A stretch of 64,000 nucleotides of DNA from positions 3,845,583 through 3,909,582 of the forward strand of contig CM052359.1 of NCBI GenBank assembly GCA_028551475.1, read 5' to 3'. Under the pieces are notes generated by a model, which worked only from the letters and a program-made list of their open reading frames with translations, ran no database searches and was not told the origin of the DNA. Source of the DNA: Casuarina equisetifolia. Taxonomy: Eukaryota > Streptophyta > Magnoliopsida > Fagales > Casuarinaceae. A program made the translations under genes and the position numbers. Below are positions 26,701-40,799 of the stretch, in pieces (position 1 is the first letter of the stretch; every line of letters starts with the position of its first letter).

Positions 26701-29700
26701 ACATTGAAAACATAATTTCTTATAATAAGATTTAAATAAGAAAGTACCATTTTAACTTTTGAACTAACTTTTGAATTAAATATTTAAAATTTTTAATTTA
26801 TATATTTTTAAAAAATATGTTTAAATATAAGAAAAAAATAAATTGATATATTTTTTCTATGTGAGACATACTAGGTTTTATCATCAATTAATGTAAATCA
26901 TATGGTTCTCTTGTTTTTTTCTTCAACCATCGATGTCAAAAAAAAATTTACTACTATTTTCTTAAAAAGGATTTAGTCGATTAAATTCAAGAGACAATGG
27001 GTTCTATTTTGATTTATATATCTAAAACAAAACAACCCACATAACCATGTTGCATTCCAATAATTTTGACCAACTGTTTTGGGCAACAATAACTTTCGTG
27101 TTACACATTTAGATTGTTTATGAGATGTCTAGTCAGTGACGGTAGATGAAACCCAGCCGACCACAGGGCGGCCTTTGAAAGTAGCCACACAAGTACAGGA
27201 CCCCTCGTGTTCCCACTTCTCCCAACCAATTTGGACCAATCAAAGAGATGTTCAAATTCCGGACAACAAGTGAATTCCACCCACGTCTGTTGAATCTTCG
27301 TACGGGTTTCATAGAGGTTGGTTGGACTTTTGACCTTAATCATCTAATTATTGGTTGGTGATCTTAGAAACTCGTCCATCTACCTTTCCTTAGAACTCAC
27401 GAATTGAATGACGTAGACCCACCTTGACATTTGCGTTCATGAAGCGATGTGTAGGTTGCCAGGTCACATCGTAAAGCTTGTGAAGCTTGCCTCAGTCGTC
27501 GAAGATAGCTAACGACTTACGATTCAGGGAAAGCAAATTTAGATGTTCTTGTAAAAGTTAGATTAGACACGAAAAAGATTACCAGATCTTATGCTTAAAT
27601 ACAAAAATGTCGATGTAAATTAGTTGTTCACAGACATGACATGAATATGATTAGATGTCTCCGGGCGTTACACAACCTGTTGTACGGTAATGGTCGGAAG
27701 TTGACATTTGAACAACGCAGGCGGAATATCAAGGTGTTCCCAGTTTGAGGTGGACTATGTGGAATTTGGGGTTGTATATAGCAGACGTTCTATTGCAATT
27801 TTTTACGGTAAAATTAAAAAAAAAAAAAAAGAAGTATATCTCTATCTATTAAGTTAGTTTTTGGTTAAATTTTTGATCTTTCTAATATGATATTAAAGTT
27901 AGGTTAAATTTATTGTATTCCGTGTGACATTAAACTGAATGTTACTCGTTATGAAGGACAAAATTGGGTTCATGCATCCCGCAAGTCAAGGCTGTAGATA
28001 TCTTCACAGATATTTCGTTTTTTAAAGTTTACACAAAGGTGTCGGTGTATACGGCTTGAACTATTTTTGGTCCACTCTTCTTTTGCCAACTTTTGACTTG
28101 TTCTTCCGTCCTGTTTCTCCTAAATTATTTGCCCAAGTTTGATGCATATTCAAGGTTAGAAAGAAACAGAAGTAGTAAAAAGACAGCAAAGATGCACTTC
28201 CTGAGACACGTGTAGCTGAGATAAAACGTGTTGGTGGGGGCTCAGGTCGGATGGGCAGAACAAGGATCATCTTGGCCTGTTGACTATCAAAGAGAAAGCA
28301 GGTTAAAAGGGCACACCGATTCTCCTGTAGAAAGAAAAATCAAGTTTCAGCACCACAAATTTGACCTTTTTGGCAGTAGAAAAGTGTCAGACTTGCGAAA
28401 GATACATCTTAGAACTTCTGTGGGTCTAATTGAGGGTCCGTCTGACCTTAAAGCAACTCGCCTGTGAAACTATGATGCTTTGGAAGTCGTGAAAAACGCC
28501 TACCAAGAAGACAGAAGCCCATTTATTCATTTACCCTAAAGCGTGTTCCAGCCTATCTGTTCAAAACTCATGGGCTTGGGCTTGAACTTTGAAACACATT
28601 GCAATGAGATTGAAAAATGAGTTAGCTTTTTTTTTTTTTAATAAATTGCGAATATATTAATCTAAGATAAGATGATATAAAAATTTAAGAATATATTTTA
28701 ACATTATAATTCATCTGAAAAAAAATAAATTTGGAATTTCTATCAAATTTTACTTAATAGTATAAATTGAAGAGTTCTTTTTAAGATCCATTATTAGAAC
28801 TCTAATTTCTAGTGGCACATGCAAGTTGTAAAGATTTGGTAGGGAGGAATACAGCTCGAAGCTGAGGTGCAAAGCCTGTCTTTGCTTTGAATGAGACCAC
28901 CGGCCTAACATGCTCGTTTCCTGCGTTGGTTGACCCCCCACTGGGGACTGAACTGCTTGCTGTCTTGTCCAGATCAAGAACGATGATACACGGAACGAGG
29001 AAACCAACAGTGTGATGTCGGCTACTGATTTTGAAGCTTTTTCCAGTCGATGCAGGCTTTCCATCGCGCATGAAACTCCAAAATGAACGACCGTGAATTT
29101 GATTTATGCCGACGAGCAACTCAAGTTAACTTCCATCTATTTCGATATGTTTAATGTAGGGTAGAAATGGGCAAAGGTTATAACTTTGGTGTGAATATGC
29201 AAGGATAAGTTTCTTTTGAAGTATATGTGAACTAAATCTTATATAAAAAGATAAAATCATTAAGATAAAACTCAAATGAAATTATAAATATTAAATTTTT
29301 AAGTAAAATTTTAAATTAAACATTATGATATAATATCAAAGTTTAGGTTAACTTTTTTTTTTGTTTGTAGAAATGTAAATTAAACTAATTAAGATTAAAG
29401 TATATAAATATATGAGTATACCTTAATATTACAAAAAACATCATATTTATGAAAAGATAGAGGTTAAAAGCTTTCAAATTTTATTCAAAATAATATTTTT
29501 TTAGAGAGTTTTATATTTCTAAACAAAAAAGCTCTCTACTACCTTATTTATTTTTGTTAAGAGAATATAAATATCATTTATTTTCTTCTAAAAATATTTT
29601 CTATTTTGCTTATCCTATATACAATAAATACAAGTTAAGAAAGATATTTTAAGAAATTTAACAACTAAATCCTTTCCTTTAATAGCTTTAATCATCCGTT

Positions 29701-32700
29701 GTAGTTCTTCATGAGTTTAGGTTAACTTTATTCCAATTAATGTAATATTAGGTCCTATGATGCTCTAACTTTCGAGCCTTCCAACAAAAATTAAAAAAAA
29801 AAAAAAAAATCCTTTACCTACAATTCTTCAATGCATGGTTTGTATTACTTGCAAGCGATTTCAAATATTTTGCTTTAGGATTCTTCATATGCCATTTTTG
29901 GTTATGGAAGAAACGTCGTCATTGTAGAAGATGGGCTTTATGATAAGAATGGAGCCTTTTCAGAAGATGTGTTTACCAGCAGCTTTCACAGAATGCGTTG
30001 AAATGGTCTCTTAGACAAAGTAGATAGTGAACACACTCGTGGTGGATCTGAACAGGCGCTTGTCTTTCTTGCAGCTTCCACTATTCATTCCTGATACTTG
30101 AAACCTTCAGAATACAGAGTTTTTGATCATGAAATATGCCGCTGCAAATTTGTTATAAATTTCAATTGGGCAGAGAAAATTACAACGCTCTCCTACGTAT
30201 TTATTTATATGCATCTTCCAAATTCAATACTATTTGAAGTTGAAATCAAAGTATTCGACCCAAGATCACTTGTTGATGGGCCATTGTGAAGCTACATGCC
30301 CAAGCACTCCACTAACTGCAACGTGATTTGTCGGGCAACTTAATAATAACATCATCCTCAAACTTCTGCTTAATCTCATTGTCACTCTCTGGCCCAGCAT
30401 TGTGGGGTTTATCTGCAGATCTAGTAACACAAGACTTTCCAGACCATCAAGAAAGCCAATGGGAACGACAGAAAGTGAAGTCTCATTCACAGTACTTGCA
30501 TATCCGTAGGGTTCAAACAGCTATCTGCACGGTGCCCACTTCGAAATGTGCACTCTCAATTGATAGAACATTAAGAGAAGACAAATCTGATAAGGACATG
30601 AGGTTCAAGTAACAACAGATATGCAAAACACCCTCGAGTCATTTTGTCGATTTCCCAAACAACTAAGCACTGGCCAAAGCACGGAAACTACAGAAAGGAT
30701 TTCGCTTGTCATGGAAGTTCTTTACATTTGAGGACAGACGTAAAGACAAGCTTTCATCAAACACTTCTGGTTCTTGAAATAATCCATTCCTTTCGAGCTT
30801 TCCTTATCAGCTTTTTGAATTGAAGAACAGACAACCCAACTGCTATCCCACGCTCATCGAGTCAAGTTTTGGTCCCCTCCATCCAAGCCTTCCCATATGT
30901 CCATGGACCACCATTATCATCCTCGTCGGGTGCTATTAAGCGTGCAGCCTTTGGTTGATGCAAGCAATGTGTAGTGGTTTTCACGTGAATGGGATTGTTT
31001 CTTCAGCAAGCAAGGTTTGTGGGTAGTTTTTAGTTGAGTTAAGGACATCAGGTCTGAGACTCAGTGCTTCCGGCTTGAAAATTTAGATCATTTCTCGTAA
31101 ACAGCCAACGACATACTTCCAAAATATGTAACTTTGATTGAAAAGTTTTTGACATTGAAATCCAATCCTTCCAGCACAATACAATCTTCTTCTTCTTCGG
31201 AAGCTTCAGCTGAAGAACAAAATGACGTCACGGCATCATTTCTTTTAATAGTTTAGTTGTGAGTGGGTTGATGAACATCATTTCGAATGATTAAAGATGA
31301 CAATGGACTAGTTAATATTTTACTCTGAAGTCTCAAGTCTACATCTTATACGAAGCCTAAAATGAAAAAAATAAAATATTTATAAACTTAGCCATCTTAA
31401 ACTGGATTAAGAAATTACGCCTGTATAATTAAGAATGATATGTTAATGATATCAAAATCAACAGTACAAGAACATAAGTATTGGATGGAGCGAGTACTAG
31501 TGTATTCCCATGGCACCATTAAGGGAACATGATTGAGAAACATGCAAGTTAGTACATTGGCATAATTCTAGACATGGGAAAGACCTCCATTTTTCACGAA
31601 TGTCATTGCAAAGCCTGTCTTTATGCACGACTAGAGGACAATGAAGAAGAACAAAACTGGAGCAATTTTGAATATACTTAGAAAGAACTCAGAAGACTCT
31701 ATGAAGAAGGTGGTGTCTTCGGGTTTTCATACACCACCTAAAGCTTGGCAGGACTAAAAGGCGAAAAGAAGCTTGGCTCACGGTGTTGAATGTGACGTCC
31801 GGTGACGAAGATGGCAGAAGCTGCCACAGGATTACACGCACTCATATAGAGGTAAAAGCTTGGTCTTAGTGGCGACACGAGTTTGGTAAAAGGTAAAAGA
31901 CGATAACTTAAAAAGAAGGTTAATTATTAGAGTAGCACTATGGTACACGAAAATCTCTAAGCATTTTTTGGATTCTTAACACTTTCTGAAAGGCAAGCTA
32001 AAGAGTAAAAAGCTCTGGAAAAAAGCTAGCAAAAGACCTTTTTCCGAGTAAAAGAGGTAAGAGAAATGCCAATCACTTTCAATAGCATTATCATGTTGGG
32101 AGAAAGGGTTTACTCTTGTTATCGTTCAACATCTGTGCTTCTATAAAAATGATAACTGTTTTTGTTTGTCCATGCCATGACAACAAATAAGTGGGCATTG
32201 ATGTAAACGTGTCCTAAGGCATGGGGAAAGATATTGTGTGATTAAAAAAATGCCTTGTGGCTGTGTAGATTTGGACATACTTAATTATTCCCACACACGA
32301 TCTAAAGATCAGACAAAAGCAAAGGCTTTGCAGGCTGTGAAGCGCTAGTGCTTGTAATCATCCTCTCACGTAATTATCCTTTCACCACCTTCTTCTTCGT
32401 CTACACCCTCATGCAGGCCCCATCGACCCCTCATCTCACTTCTGGAAGATCATGACCCTAATGAAATTAAGTCAGCCATTACCTCACCATGCTCTGCCAC
32501 CACCCAAGCTAAAATATAGCAGAGTATTTTGCTGCAGAACCTTCTGCAACGTTAGCCATTAACAGTGGAATATGCAGATTACCGTTTAGATAGTGGGTGC
32601 TCTTTGGTTCTTTTCCTTTTCGCGACTGAATGATGGAGTTTTTCAATGCAAAGAAGGTGGAGGCTGGCTTTAAAGAAAAGAGCGTCCAAAAGACGAGGGG

Positions 32701-32938
32701 ACAAAAAGAACAGCACTCGAGAAGTAAAATAGTAATTGACACAACGTGTCTTCTGGGGTGGAAGAGCCTTGGGCTCTGGCCTTTACTTTCTTAACTAAGC
32801 CCAAAGCTTTCCTAGTTCCGAGTGACAGGTTTGAAAAACAAAAGCAGATGCAACCGGCGAATCTGTCTTCACCCACTTCACTTTTCCAAATGCACTCCAA
32901 ATAAAACGAAACAAAAGAAGGTAACCGTGGTCCCTCCA

Positions 32939-32956
32939 CCCCCCCCCCCCCCCCCC
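32939..32956. repeat. Homopolymer of 18 C
   Basis: An uninterrupted run of 18 cytosines lies in an otherwise ordinary intergenic stretch. On the opposite strand it is a G18 tract able to form a quadruplex. The exact length is a common sequencing or assembly error. Confidence 0.8.
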
Positions 32957-35150
32957 AGCGACGCCTTCCCACTGTATTCTATCAACATTATACAATATGT
33001 AATGCGATCGGCCTAACAATCAACAAGGACAGGGACCCATGACAGTACATATGGTCAAATCCAACATAGGAGAGGGATTTGTGAGTCAGCCACTGGGACC
33101 CTTGACAAGGAAACTTTTACCACACAACGAAGAAAGATCAAAAAATGGGAGCCTGAATTTGAGATTTGCCCAGCAGCCCGATCGCTGTGTTTTAGTGAAA
33201 ATCCAGGAGCCTGAATCGATTCCACTGTCCTGTTTCAGGTTCAGAATTGGCAAGTACAGGCACAGGCACGCCGGATTCATTGCCTTAAGTACCCTATGAA
33301 CATGGCTGAAAACAGGCTAGCTCTGTGCTTCATTTCCAAGGTCCTTAAGATGCAGATCAGGATCAGGTTTATTGATAACGCGGTTGCCTAAATCATTGGC
33401 TCTGAGTTCCCTGTCAACGTTGGTGAACAAGCCAAAAGCGACCATAAAAAGACCTGCTAGCTGTATTCTTGGCACCAAATTTACCCTCACAGCCGCTGCT
33501 GCTGCTGCACCACATGCCATGTTTATTGCCCCGAAAAAGACACCCTATTATAGCTATATAATCCCCCATAAGGACTGTTTGGTCATTTCATCTCCTTCCC
33601 CCTGCTACAGTCCACTGACTATTCCGGGACCAGAGTAGGTCAGCTGGGTCACCATGACCAGACAGATATCGTACGACGTAAATTCAGACATACTCCGAGG
33701 ACAACGTTGGAAATTCAAGACAGCGCCGTGGTAATAATGCGAGATGTAAACGAGTAAAGGGACAGATAGATCGGGTTCTACGAGAACACGTCTCGCGCCC
33801 CTCCTTGTCAGTCAACAATGTTTGACCAGCTTTATCCAACCCAACAAAATTATTACTGTTTAATAATTAGTTATTATCGTTTTTATTTCCCTTTTCCCTT
33901 TTCCCTCTCTTTTTCTAGGATTCTACTGTGCACCGAAGCGCGTTGGAAAAAACCCCTCACTTTCCCGAAGTGTCAAAACAGCAAAGGAGTGGGTAGTGAA
34001 GTTTTGGTCAGTGTTCTTCTGTAGTGGGTCCTTCGTGAAGAACCGTATCTGACCGCTCGATCATCATTGATCAAAAAGTTTAAACGTGTTTAGGGAATGG
34101 TCAAGAAAGCAAATCACCATCAAGGTTCTGTCTTTAGCTGTTCTGCAGATAAAGAGGAGGGAGAAGGGATCCAAGGCCTGCCTTTAAAAAATTATTAAAA
34201 AAAAAACCATCTCTGGTATCGGGATTAATAGTTAATTATGAGGGTAATCTTCTCGAATTTACATGCATCAGGCTTAATTATTTCGATTTTGCATATCTCT
34301 CGATCTCACGATCATGTAGGCTTTATTTGAACAAATCTAACAAGCGTGATAATGAGAGTGAAAGGTGTCGAGCGGAGGCAGGTGATACTTCAATCCCAAT
34401 TCTTCATCTTCGGATTTATTTAACTTGAAGCTTAAGCCCCATAAGAATCTTGCATCCAGACAACATTAAGTGGGATTTCATCACTCAACAGAACTTGCTG
34501 GATTCAAAAACTATTTCATTCAACATTCTATTTTAAGGATGTCCATGTTCATCGGCTGAAAGTTAGTCCTGCGTGAAAAAGATCCCATCAGGTAGAGACA
34601 GTTAAGCCCAGATTTCACCCTTGGGTGGACGGAAGAGTGATGGGATTCAGGCAAAGAAATAGAGTGGCAAATTTGTTCGTAGGGAAAGTAGTGTTGGGCG
34701 TGAAGGGACACATTTTGCCCAAACCTAGCCAATTCGGAATCTTGTTTTCCCTTTTCTGGTTGTCTTTCGGTCGTACTCCCTTTCTGGATTAAAGAACAAC
34801 AGCCATCCAAAACGCCAAATAAATGAAGCCCTGGCAGGTAAGTGTGCATACCTCCTTTGTCAAAACATACGTATCAAAAAAGTTTTGAAAATTCCATTAC
34901 AAGGTATGGTATTTCTCACTTATTACTAAGATGTGGGTCTTTTAAAATATTTATAAGATGATAAGCATTATTAACTCTTAAGTTCACTTTAGATTAAAAA
35001 ATAAATTTCTTAAATGATATTTAAACTTTAAGGCTTTTTTTTTTGTTGACATTCTTATAAATAAGATTAATTTATAAATTTATTATAACACATTTTTTAA
35101 TTACAATGCACGTACCCAACTCATAAATACCAATTTGTCGAATTCCAAAT

Positions 35151-35275
35151 CTTTTAGTTGAGGTTCCTAGTAAGCTCATCACTTGAACTAACTCTTCAGC
35201 TCTGTTGTCAAGGTATGAGTCTTAAACCTTTTAGTTAAGGTTCCTAATAGCTCACCACTTAAACTAACTAAATAG
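35151..35275. repeat. Tandem duplication, unit about 77 bp, upstream of the receptor kinase
   Basis: CTTTTAGTTGAGGTTCCTAG followed by CTCATCACTTGAACTAACT at 35151 recurs, diverged, at 35228 (CTTTTAGTTAAGGTTCCTAA, then CTCACCACTTAAACTAACT). It lies about 350-470 bases before the start codon of the receptor kinase. Confidence 0.85.
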
Positions 35276-35620
35276 AGACTGTAATATGAGATGTGTTAGG
35301 TATTTGTTCAGCGATGGTGAGGTGTGAGTTTGTTGAGTTATTTTTAGGTGACAAGGAAAACCTTCTTAAAAGTTAAATCAGGTATTAGAATATCCTGAAT
35401 ACCGAGCGCTGGAAATATTTAAACGAGCCAGACCGCTAATGCTTCTCATTTTCATTTCCTTTTGGGTTTTCATGAATTCCCCCGGAATCACAGTCTCACT
35501 GTCACCTTCTCATCCCCTCCTCTCTGCCTCCGCCCTCTGAACCCCCTGCTTCATCCTCTTCTGGTTCTTCTTATGGCAGCCAACCAAGGCCAACGAACTA
35601 GACGAAGGGTGCCGGACAAG

Positions 35621-38600
35621 ATGCAACTACTGCTCTCTTTCTTCCTCTTCTTCTTGCTCTATCACATTCCCCTCACCCTCGCCGCGCGGGTTCCGGAGTA
35701 CCGAGCGTTGCTCTCTGTGAAGGAAGCGATTACCGAGGACCCGAAGGCGGTGCTCAACACTTGGAATGCCTCCACCAACCACTGCACGTGGGACCATGTC
35801 ACGTGCGACGCCTCCCGCCGCCACGTGATAGCTCTGGACCTCGCCGGGTTCAACCTCACCGGCACGCTTTCGCCGGATATCGGCCACCTGCGCTTCCTTG
35901 TAAACCTCTCTGTCGCCTCGAACCAGTTTGCTGGGCCCATCCCTGCGGAGCTTTCGTCCCTCTCTGCCCTCCGGTTGCTCAACCTCTCCAACAATGTCTT
36001 TAATGGGACCTTCCCTACCCAGCTCTCGGTCCTCAAGAACCTTCAGGTCCTCGATCTCTACAACAATAATATGAGTGGCGAGCTGCCGCTGACGGTGACG
36101 GAGATGTCGAACCTCCGGCATTTGCATCTCGGCGGGAACTTCTTTGAAGGCCAGATCCCGCCGCAGTACGGAAAATGGCAGCTCCTTGAGTACTTGGCGG
36201 TCTCCGGCAACGAGCTCGTAGGTGCCATACCGCCGGAGATCGGGAACTTGACGAAGCTCCGGGAGCTCTATATTGGTTACTACAACAACTACGAGGGTGG
36301 CCTCCCGCCGGAGATTGGGAACCTGTCGGAGCTGGTTCGGTTCGACGCCGCCAACTGTAATTTATCCGGTGAGATACCGGCAGAGATTGGAAAGCTCAAG
36401 AAGCTTGACACTCTATTTCTGCAAGTGAATGGACTCTCTGGGACTTTGACGGTCGAGCTTGGGACCTTGGTGAGCTTGAAATCCATGGACTTGTCAAATA
36501 ACGGGCTTACCGGAGAGATTCCTGTGTCATTTGCTGAGCTGAAGAGCTTAACGCTGCTGAACTTGTTCAGAAACAAGCTTCACGGCGCGATTCCTGATTT
36601 CATCGGAGACCTGCCGGAGCTGGAGGTTTTGCAGCTGTGGGAGAACAACTTCACCGAAAGAATTCCTCCGGGGCTCGGAAAGAATGGGAAGCTTCAGCTT
36701 CTGGATCTTTCCTCGAACAAGCTGACTGGAACACTGCCTCCAGATATGTGTGCCGGGAATCGGCTTCACACTCTGATTACGCTGGGTAATTTCTTGTTCG
36801 GTTCGATTCCGGAGCCACTCGGGAAGTGTCAGTCACTGAGTCGGATCCGAATGGGTCAGAACTTTCTAAATGGGTCGATTCCTAGAGGGCTTCTTGGGTT
36901 ACCGGAGCTCACCCAAGTGGAGTTGCAAGACAACTATCTCACAGGGGGTTTCCCGGAGACTGACACGATATCTGTGACTCTCGGTCAGATCACCCTCTCC
37001 AACAATAAGCTTTCCGGAGAGTTACCGCCGAGTATCGGAAACTTCTCTGGGGTTCAGAAGCTTAATCTCGATGGAAACCAGTTCTCGGGTCGAATCCCGC
37101 CTCAGATCGGAAGGCTGCAGCAGCTTTCGCATGTCGACTTCAGCCACAACAAACTCTCGGGTTCCATTGCTCCCGAAATCAGCCAATGCAAGCTTTTAAC
37201 ATTCGTCGATCTCAGCCGGAACGAGCTGTCTGGCGAGATTCCTAACGAAATCACCGGGATGAGAATTCTAAATTACTTGAACCTCTCGAGAAACCATCTA
37301 GTTGGTAGCATCCCTGCTTCGATCGCATCCATGCAGAGCTTGACCTCCGTCGACTTTTCGTTCAACGACCTCTCTGGTTTGGTTCCTGGTACTGGCCAAT
37401 TCAGCTACTTCAACTCCACGTCGTTTCAGGGAAACCCTGATCTCTGTGGTCCTTATTTGGGGCCTTGCAAGGTTGGGGTTGCCAATGCAACTCACCCAGC
37501 ACACGAGAAAGCTCGACTGTCGCCTTCTCTGAAGCTTTTGCTCGTGTCTGGCTTGCTTGTTTTCTCGATTGCGTTTGCCATCCTAGCAATCCTCAAAGCC
37601 AGGTCACTGAAGAAGGCCCATGAGGCTCGGAGTTGGAGGTTAACCGCGTTCCAACGGTTGGACTTCACGGCCGATGATGTGTTGGATTGCCTGAAGGAGG
37701 ACAACATCATAGGCAAAGGCGGTGCCGGGATTGTGTACAAGGGGTCGATGCCCAATGGTGAGCAGGTCGCCGTGAAAAGGCTACCGGCAATGAGCAGAGG
37801 GTCTTCCCATGACCATGGTTTCAACGCTGAGATACAGACTTTGGGGAAGATTAGGCACCGCCATATAGTCAGACTTTTGGGGTTCTGCTCTAACCATGAG
37901 ACCAATCTCTTGGTTTATGAATATATGCCCAATGGGAGCTTGGGTGAGGTTCTTCACGGCAAGAAAGGGGGCCATTTGCACTGGGATACGAGGTACAAGA
38001 TTGCAGTGGAGGCTGCAAAGGGCCTCTGCTATCTCCATCACGATTGCTCGCCTTTGATCGTCCACCGGGACGTCAAATCGAACAACATTCTGCTTGACTC
38101 CGGTTTTGAAGCCCATGTTGCCGATTTTGGCCTCGCTAAATTTCTGCAGGATTCGGGCACCTCCGAGTGCATGTCTGCAATCGCCGGTTCCTATGGATAC
38201 ATAGCACCAGGTACGGTTCTGAGCATGATATGTTCTGATTCTGTAAAGCATTTGTTCCGTGGATTGTGTTTCTATGGAGAAGTACTAATTTTGGTTTCAA
38301 AGACTAATTATGTCGATGAACTTGAAACCCAAAACTGATTTTTGTCGCATACTGTAGTTTAGATTGGTTGTTTGCACTATTGTGATTGTGGGGTTTGCCT
38401 CTTTCACATGAGCTTTGACTATAACCCAATGAATTGATAGTTCAACATTGCCTATTTGGGGAAGAGACTGACATGAATAGATTATGTTCATGATCTGAGT
38501 CACTGTTACTCCTAACCAAAATCTAATCTTCAACTGGGTATTCGTTTGAATGTTTGATTACTCACAGCTATCCGGTTTTGATCAAAAGCGTGATGTTTAT

Positions 38601-39078
38601 TTTTGCAGAGTATGCTTACACTCTCAAGGTTGATGAGAAGAGTGATGTGTACAGCTTCGGTGTAGTTCTTTTAGAACTGATAACCGGGAGGAAGCCTGTT
38701 GGGGAATTCGGGGATGGAGTGGACATAGTCCAGTGGGTTCGGAAAATCACAGACTCAAACAAAGAAGGGGTTCTCAAAATCCTCGACCCAAGGCTCTCCT
38801 CAGTTCCGCTTCATGAAGTGATGCATGTATTCTACGTTGCAATGCTGTGTGTTGAAGAACAGGCCGTGGAGCGCCCGACGATGCGAGAAGTTGTTCAAAT
38901 TCTAACAGAGCTTCCAAAGCCACCTAGCTCAAAACAGGGCGACGCAACGTACAATACAACCACAGATTCGTCCTCGCCAGCTACCCCTGTCCTAAACTCT
39001 TCAACCACGGCCGGAGACTCTAAAGACAGCCAGCAGGCTCCACCTCAATCGCCACCACCTGATCTTCTAAGCATTTGA
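35621..39078 (+). CDS. BAM1: LRR receptor-like serine/threonine kinase, BAM1 type (CLAVATA1 relative)
   Basis: Two exons, 35621-38210 and 38609-39078, encode about 1019 residues. The intron splits the kinase at GYIAP/EYAY, a position I believe is shared by the CLV1/BAM group. Order of parts: signal peptide ([13 protein letters not shown]...TLA, about 1-21); LRR cap with [11 protein letters not shown]; about 20 plant-type LRRs ([38 protein letters not shown]); a single membrane span near 638-660; and a kinase. Kinase marks: glycine loop [11 protein letters not shown] at 698, lysine K719, HRD at 815-817 (RD type), DFG at 835-837. The tail ends PPPDLLSI, as in BAM proteins. BAM receptors sit in the plasma membrane and bind CLE peptides in meristem, anther and root signalling. 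The frame is open further upstream; an ATG at 35573 would add 16 residues, but 35621 places the hydrophobic signal at the very N-terminus. BAM1 against BAM2 cannot be separated by eye. Confidence 0.93.
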
Positions 39079-40799
39079 AGCATTTTAGCTTGTGGGGTCG
39101 GAGTGTTTGTTCTAAATTCCGTGGATTGTGTTAGTTTCATTTCAGCATCTTTGAATTGTCTTTTGGGGGGTTGGGTAAGGTGTCACTCAATGTGTCAAAG
39201 TTTTCGTGTACAGTAGGATTGGGGGGGTATTTTTCGTATAAGCTTTGTCTTTATCCTGTAGTACTAGCTGCTGTTGCTGCTGGCACCTTCCTCAGATATA
39301 TCTCTGTTTTTGGCACAGCTGTTTCCTGTTCTGGGCCTGCTTTGGGTGTTGCGCTGTGGTCATCAAAGGGGCGGGAGTTGATGTTTTCAAGTTGTTTATG
39401 ACGTCTAGGGGAGGGAAGCTGAAAACGGCACAACTGGGTTGGGTATAGGAAACTGTGTTTGTGCTTATAAAATATTGATTATGAAGAAACTAAGTGTGTA
39501 TTGGCACGGTGAAACCAGTGCCTTTCTATTACCGAGACTCTTTGGCTGGCTTCCCTGATAAAGTGTGAAACTGAAAAGTGAATCCTATGCTAGTGGCTCC
39601 TCTCTTAAAAGTAACCCCAAGCGTCACCCACGAGTCCCAGACTTCTCTTTCCTTCTCATAAAGCAGTAAAGGTATTCCATTTTGAAACTCTGATGCAACC
39701 TCTGAAACAGGGAAACTCAGAACTGCAAAACCTTCCTTCGACCCCACAATGCCTTAACATCTCTGCTGCAGATTGTGGAGGCACTGTGACCGTGACAGTA
39801 AGACCTACAACCGAGACTTGACCACCCCTCTGCATGTGAGGCACATGCAATGCAAAACGAAAGCTTGCTCCTGGAATGGAGATTCTCTTCACAGGGAAAG
39901 GGAATGCATTTGTTAAAGGTCAATTTGGTCATGTGGGGATCTTTCCACCATCATGACGATCTCGAGTTGGTGAATATTAACTTTGCAGAAAGGGACGTGT
40001 GGGAGGAAATTTCATATTCCGGAGGCAACTTGCTGTATGCATATTTTAAGAGGAGCCTGACAAAGCCCACGTCCTGGTTTGGTGGTGCTTGTTGTGTGCC
40101 GTTACTTACTGCAACCAGTTTTTTGTTTTGTTTAAAAGAGAAAAGATTGATTTAGGGACTCCACGTCCGTGCTTGATTCTGATGTGACAAAGCTATCAAG
40201 CACCATATTTTTTTACATGGGATATGCTTTTACTGACGTGGCATGTCCCATCGTTGGGTAGGGTTGGCTGTGTGGGAGTTAGCATTTTGTGGCAGAGAGG
40301 GGTGGTGTCTCTGACTGATGGGGTTGCCCAAATGGATTTAGCTTTCAACATTCAATGGTGTCTCATTTGGAAGGGAATCTTTTCTTCGTAGGTCCATCTT
40401 GTGCCCTCTCATTTTACCCTTAATCATGGCTCAAAGAAGGGACATCTTTTCTTAAGTAGTGCATCAAGATTCTAATTTCATCTGCAAATTCCCACTCTCT
40501 CTCGCTTTGGACACCTTTTGAATTCCTTTACAGTTGGATATTACCCTTACTTTTGATATAAAAATACTTCTCACTAGCTCATAAATTTCTTTGTAGATTA
40601 GATTGTGGGTTTATCTTTTAATTTAGTATTAAAGTTTAAGTTAATTTTTTTTTCTAATTTTTGTCTAATTTTGAGCCTATTAAATGAGTTTAGTATGCAA
40701 AAATATTCATTTTATCTCATTTAATTTTGAGCTTAATGTATATTATATATACAAAAGAATACTAATAACAAAAATCTCACATAAAAAAAAAAAACAATT

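Larger units (their letters stand above)
24783..35620. other. Long intergenic region between bHLH copy 2 and the receptor kinase gene
   Basis: About 10.8 kb. After the bHLH 3' UTR the sequence is AT-rich. It holds a 37-bp tandem duplication (26626-26700), diverged copies of a dispersed TAATATGATATCAAAG-type repeat (about 26563, 27882 and 29325), an 18-base C run (32939-32956) and a 77-bp tandem duplication (35151-35275). A GC-richer open frame on the minus strand at 28802-29119 and several shorter ones match no family I know. The last 200 bases are the receptor kinase promoter and leader, with an AAATATTTAAAC TATA-like stretch near 35413. Confidence 0.55.

Noticed and set aside
35627-36127. 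Minus-strand open frames over the receptor kinase exon
   Set aside because: They are antisense shadows of the GC-rich LRR coding sequence.
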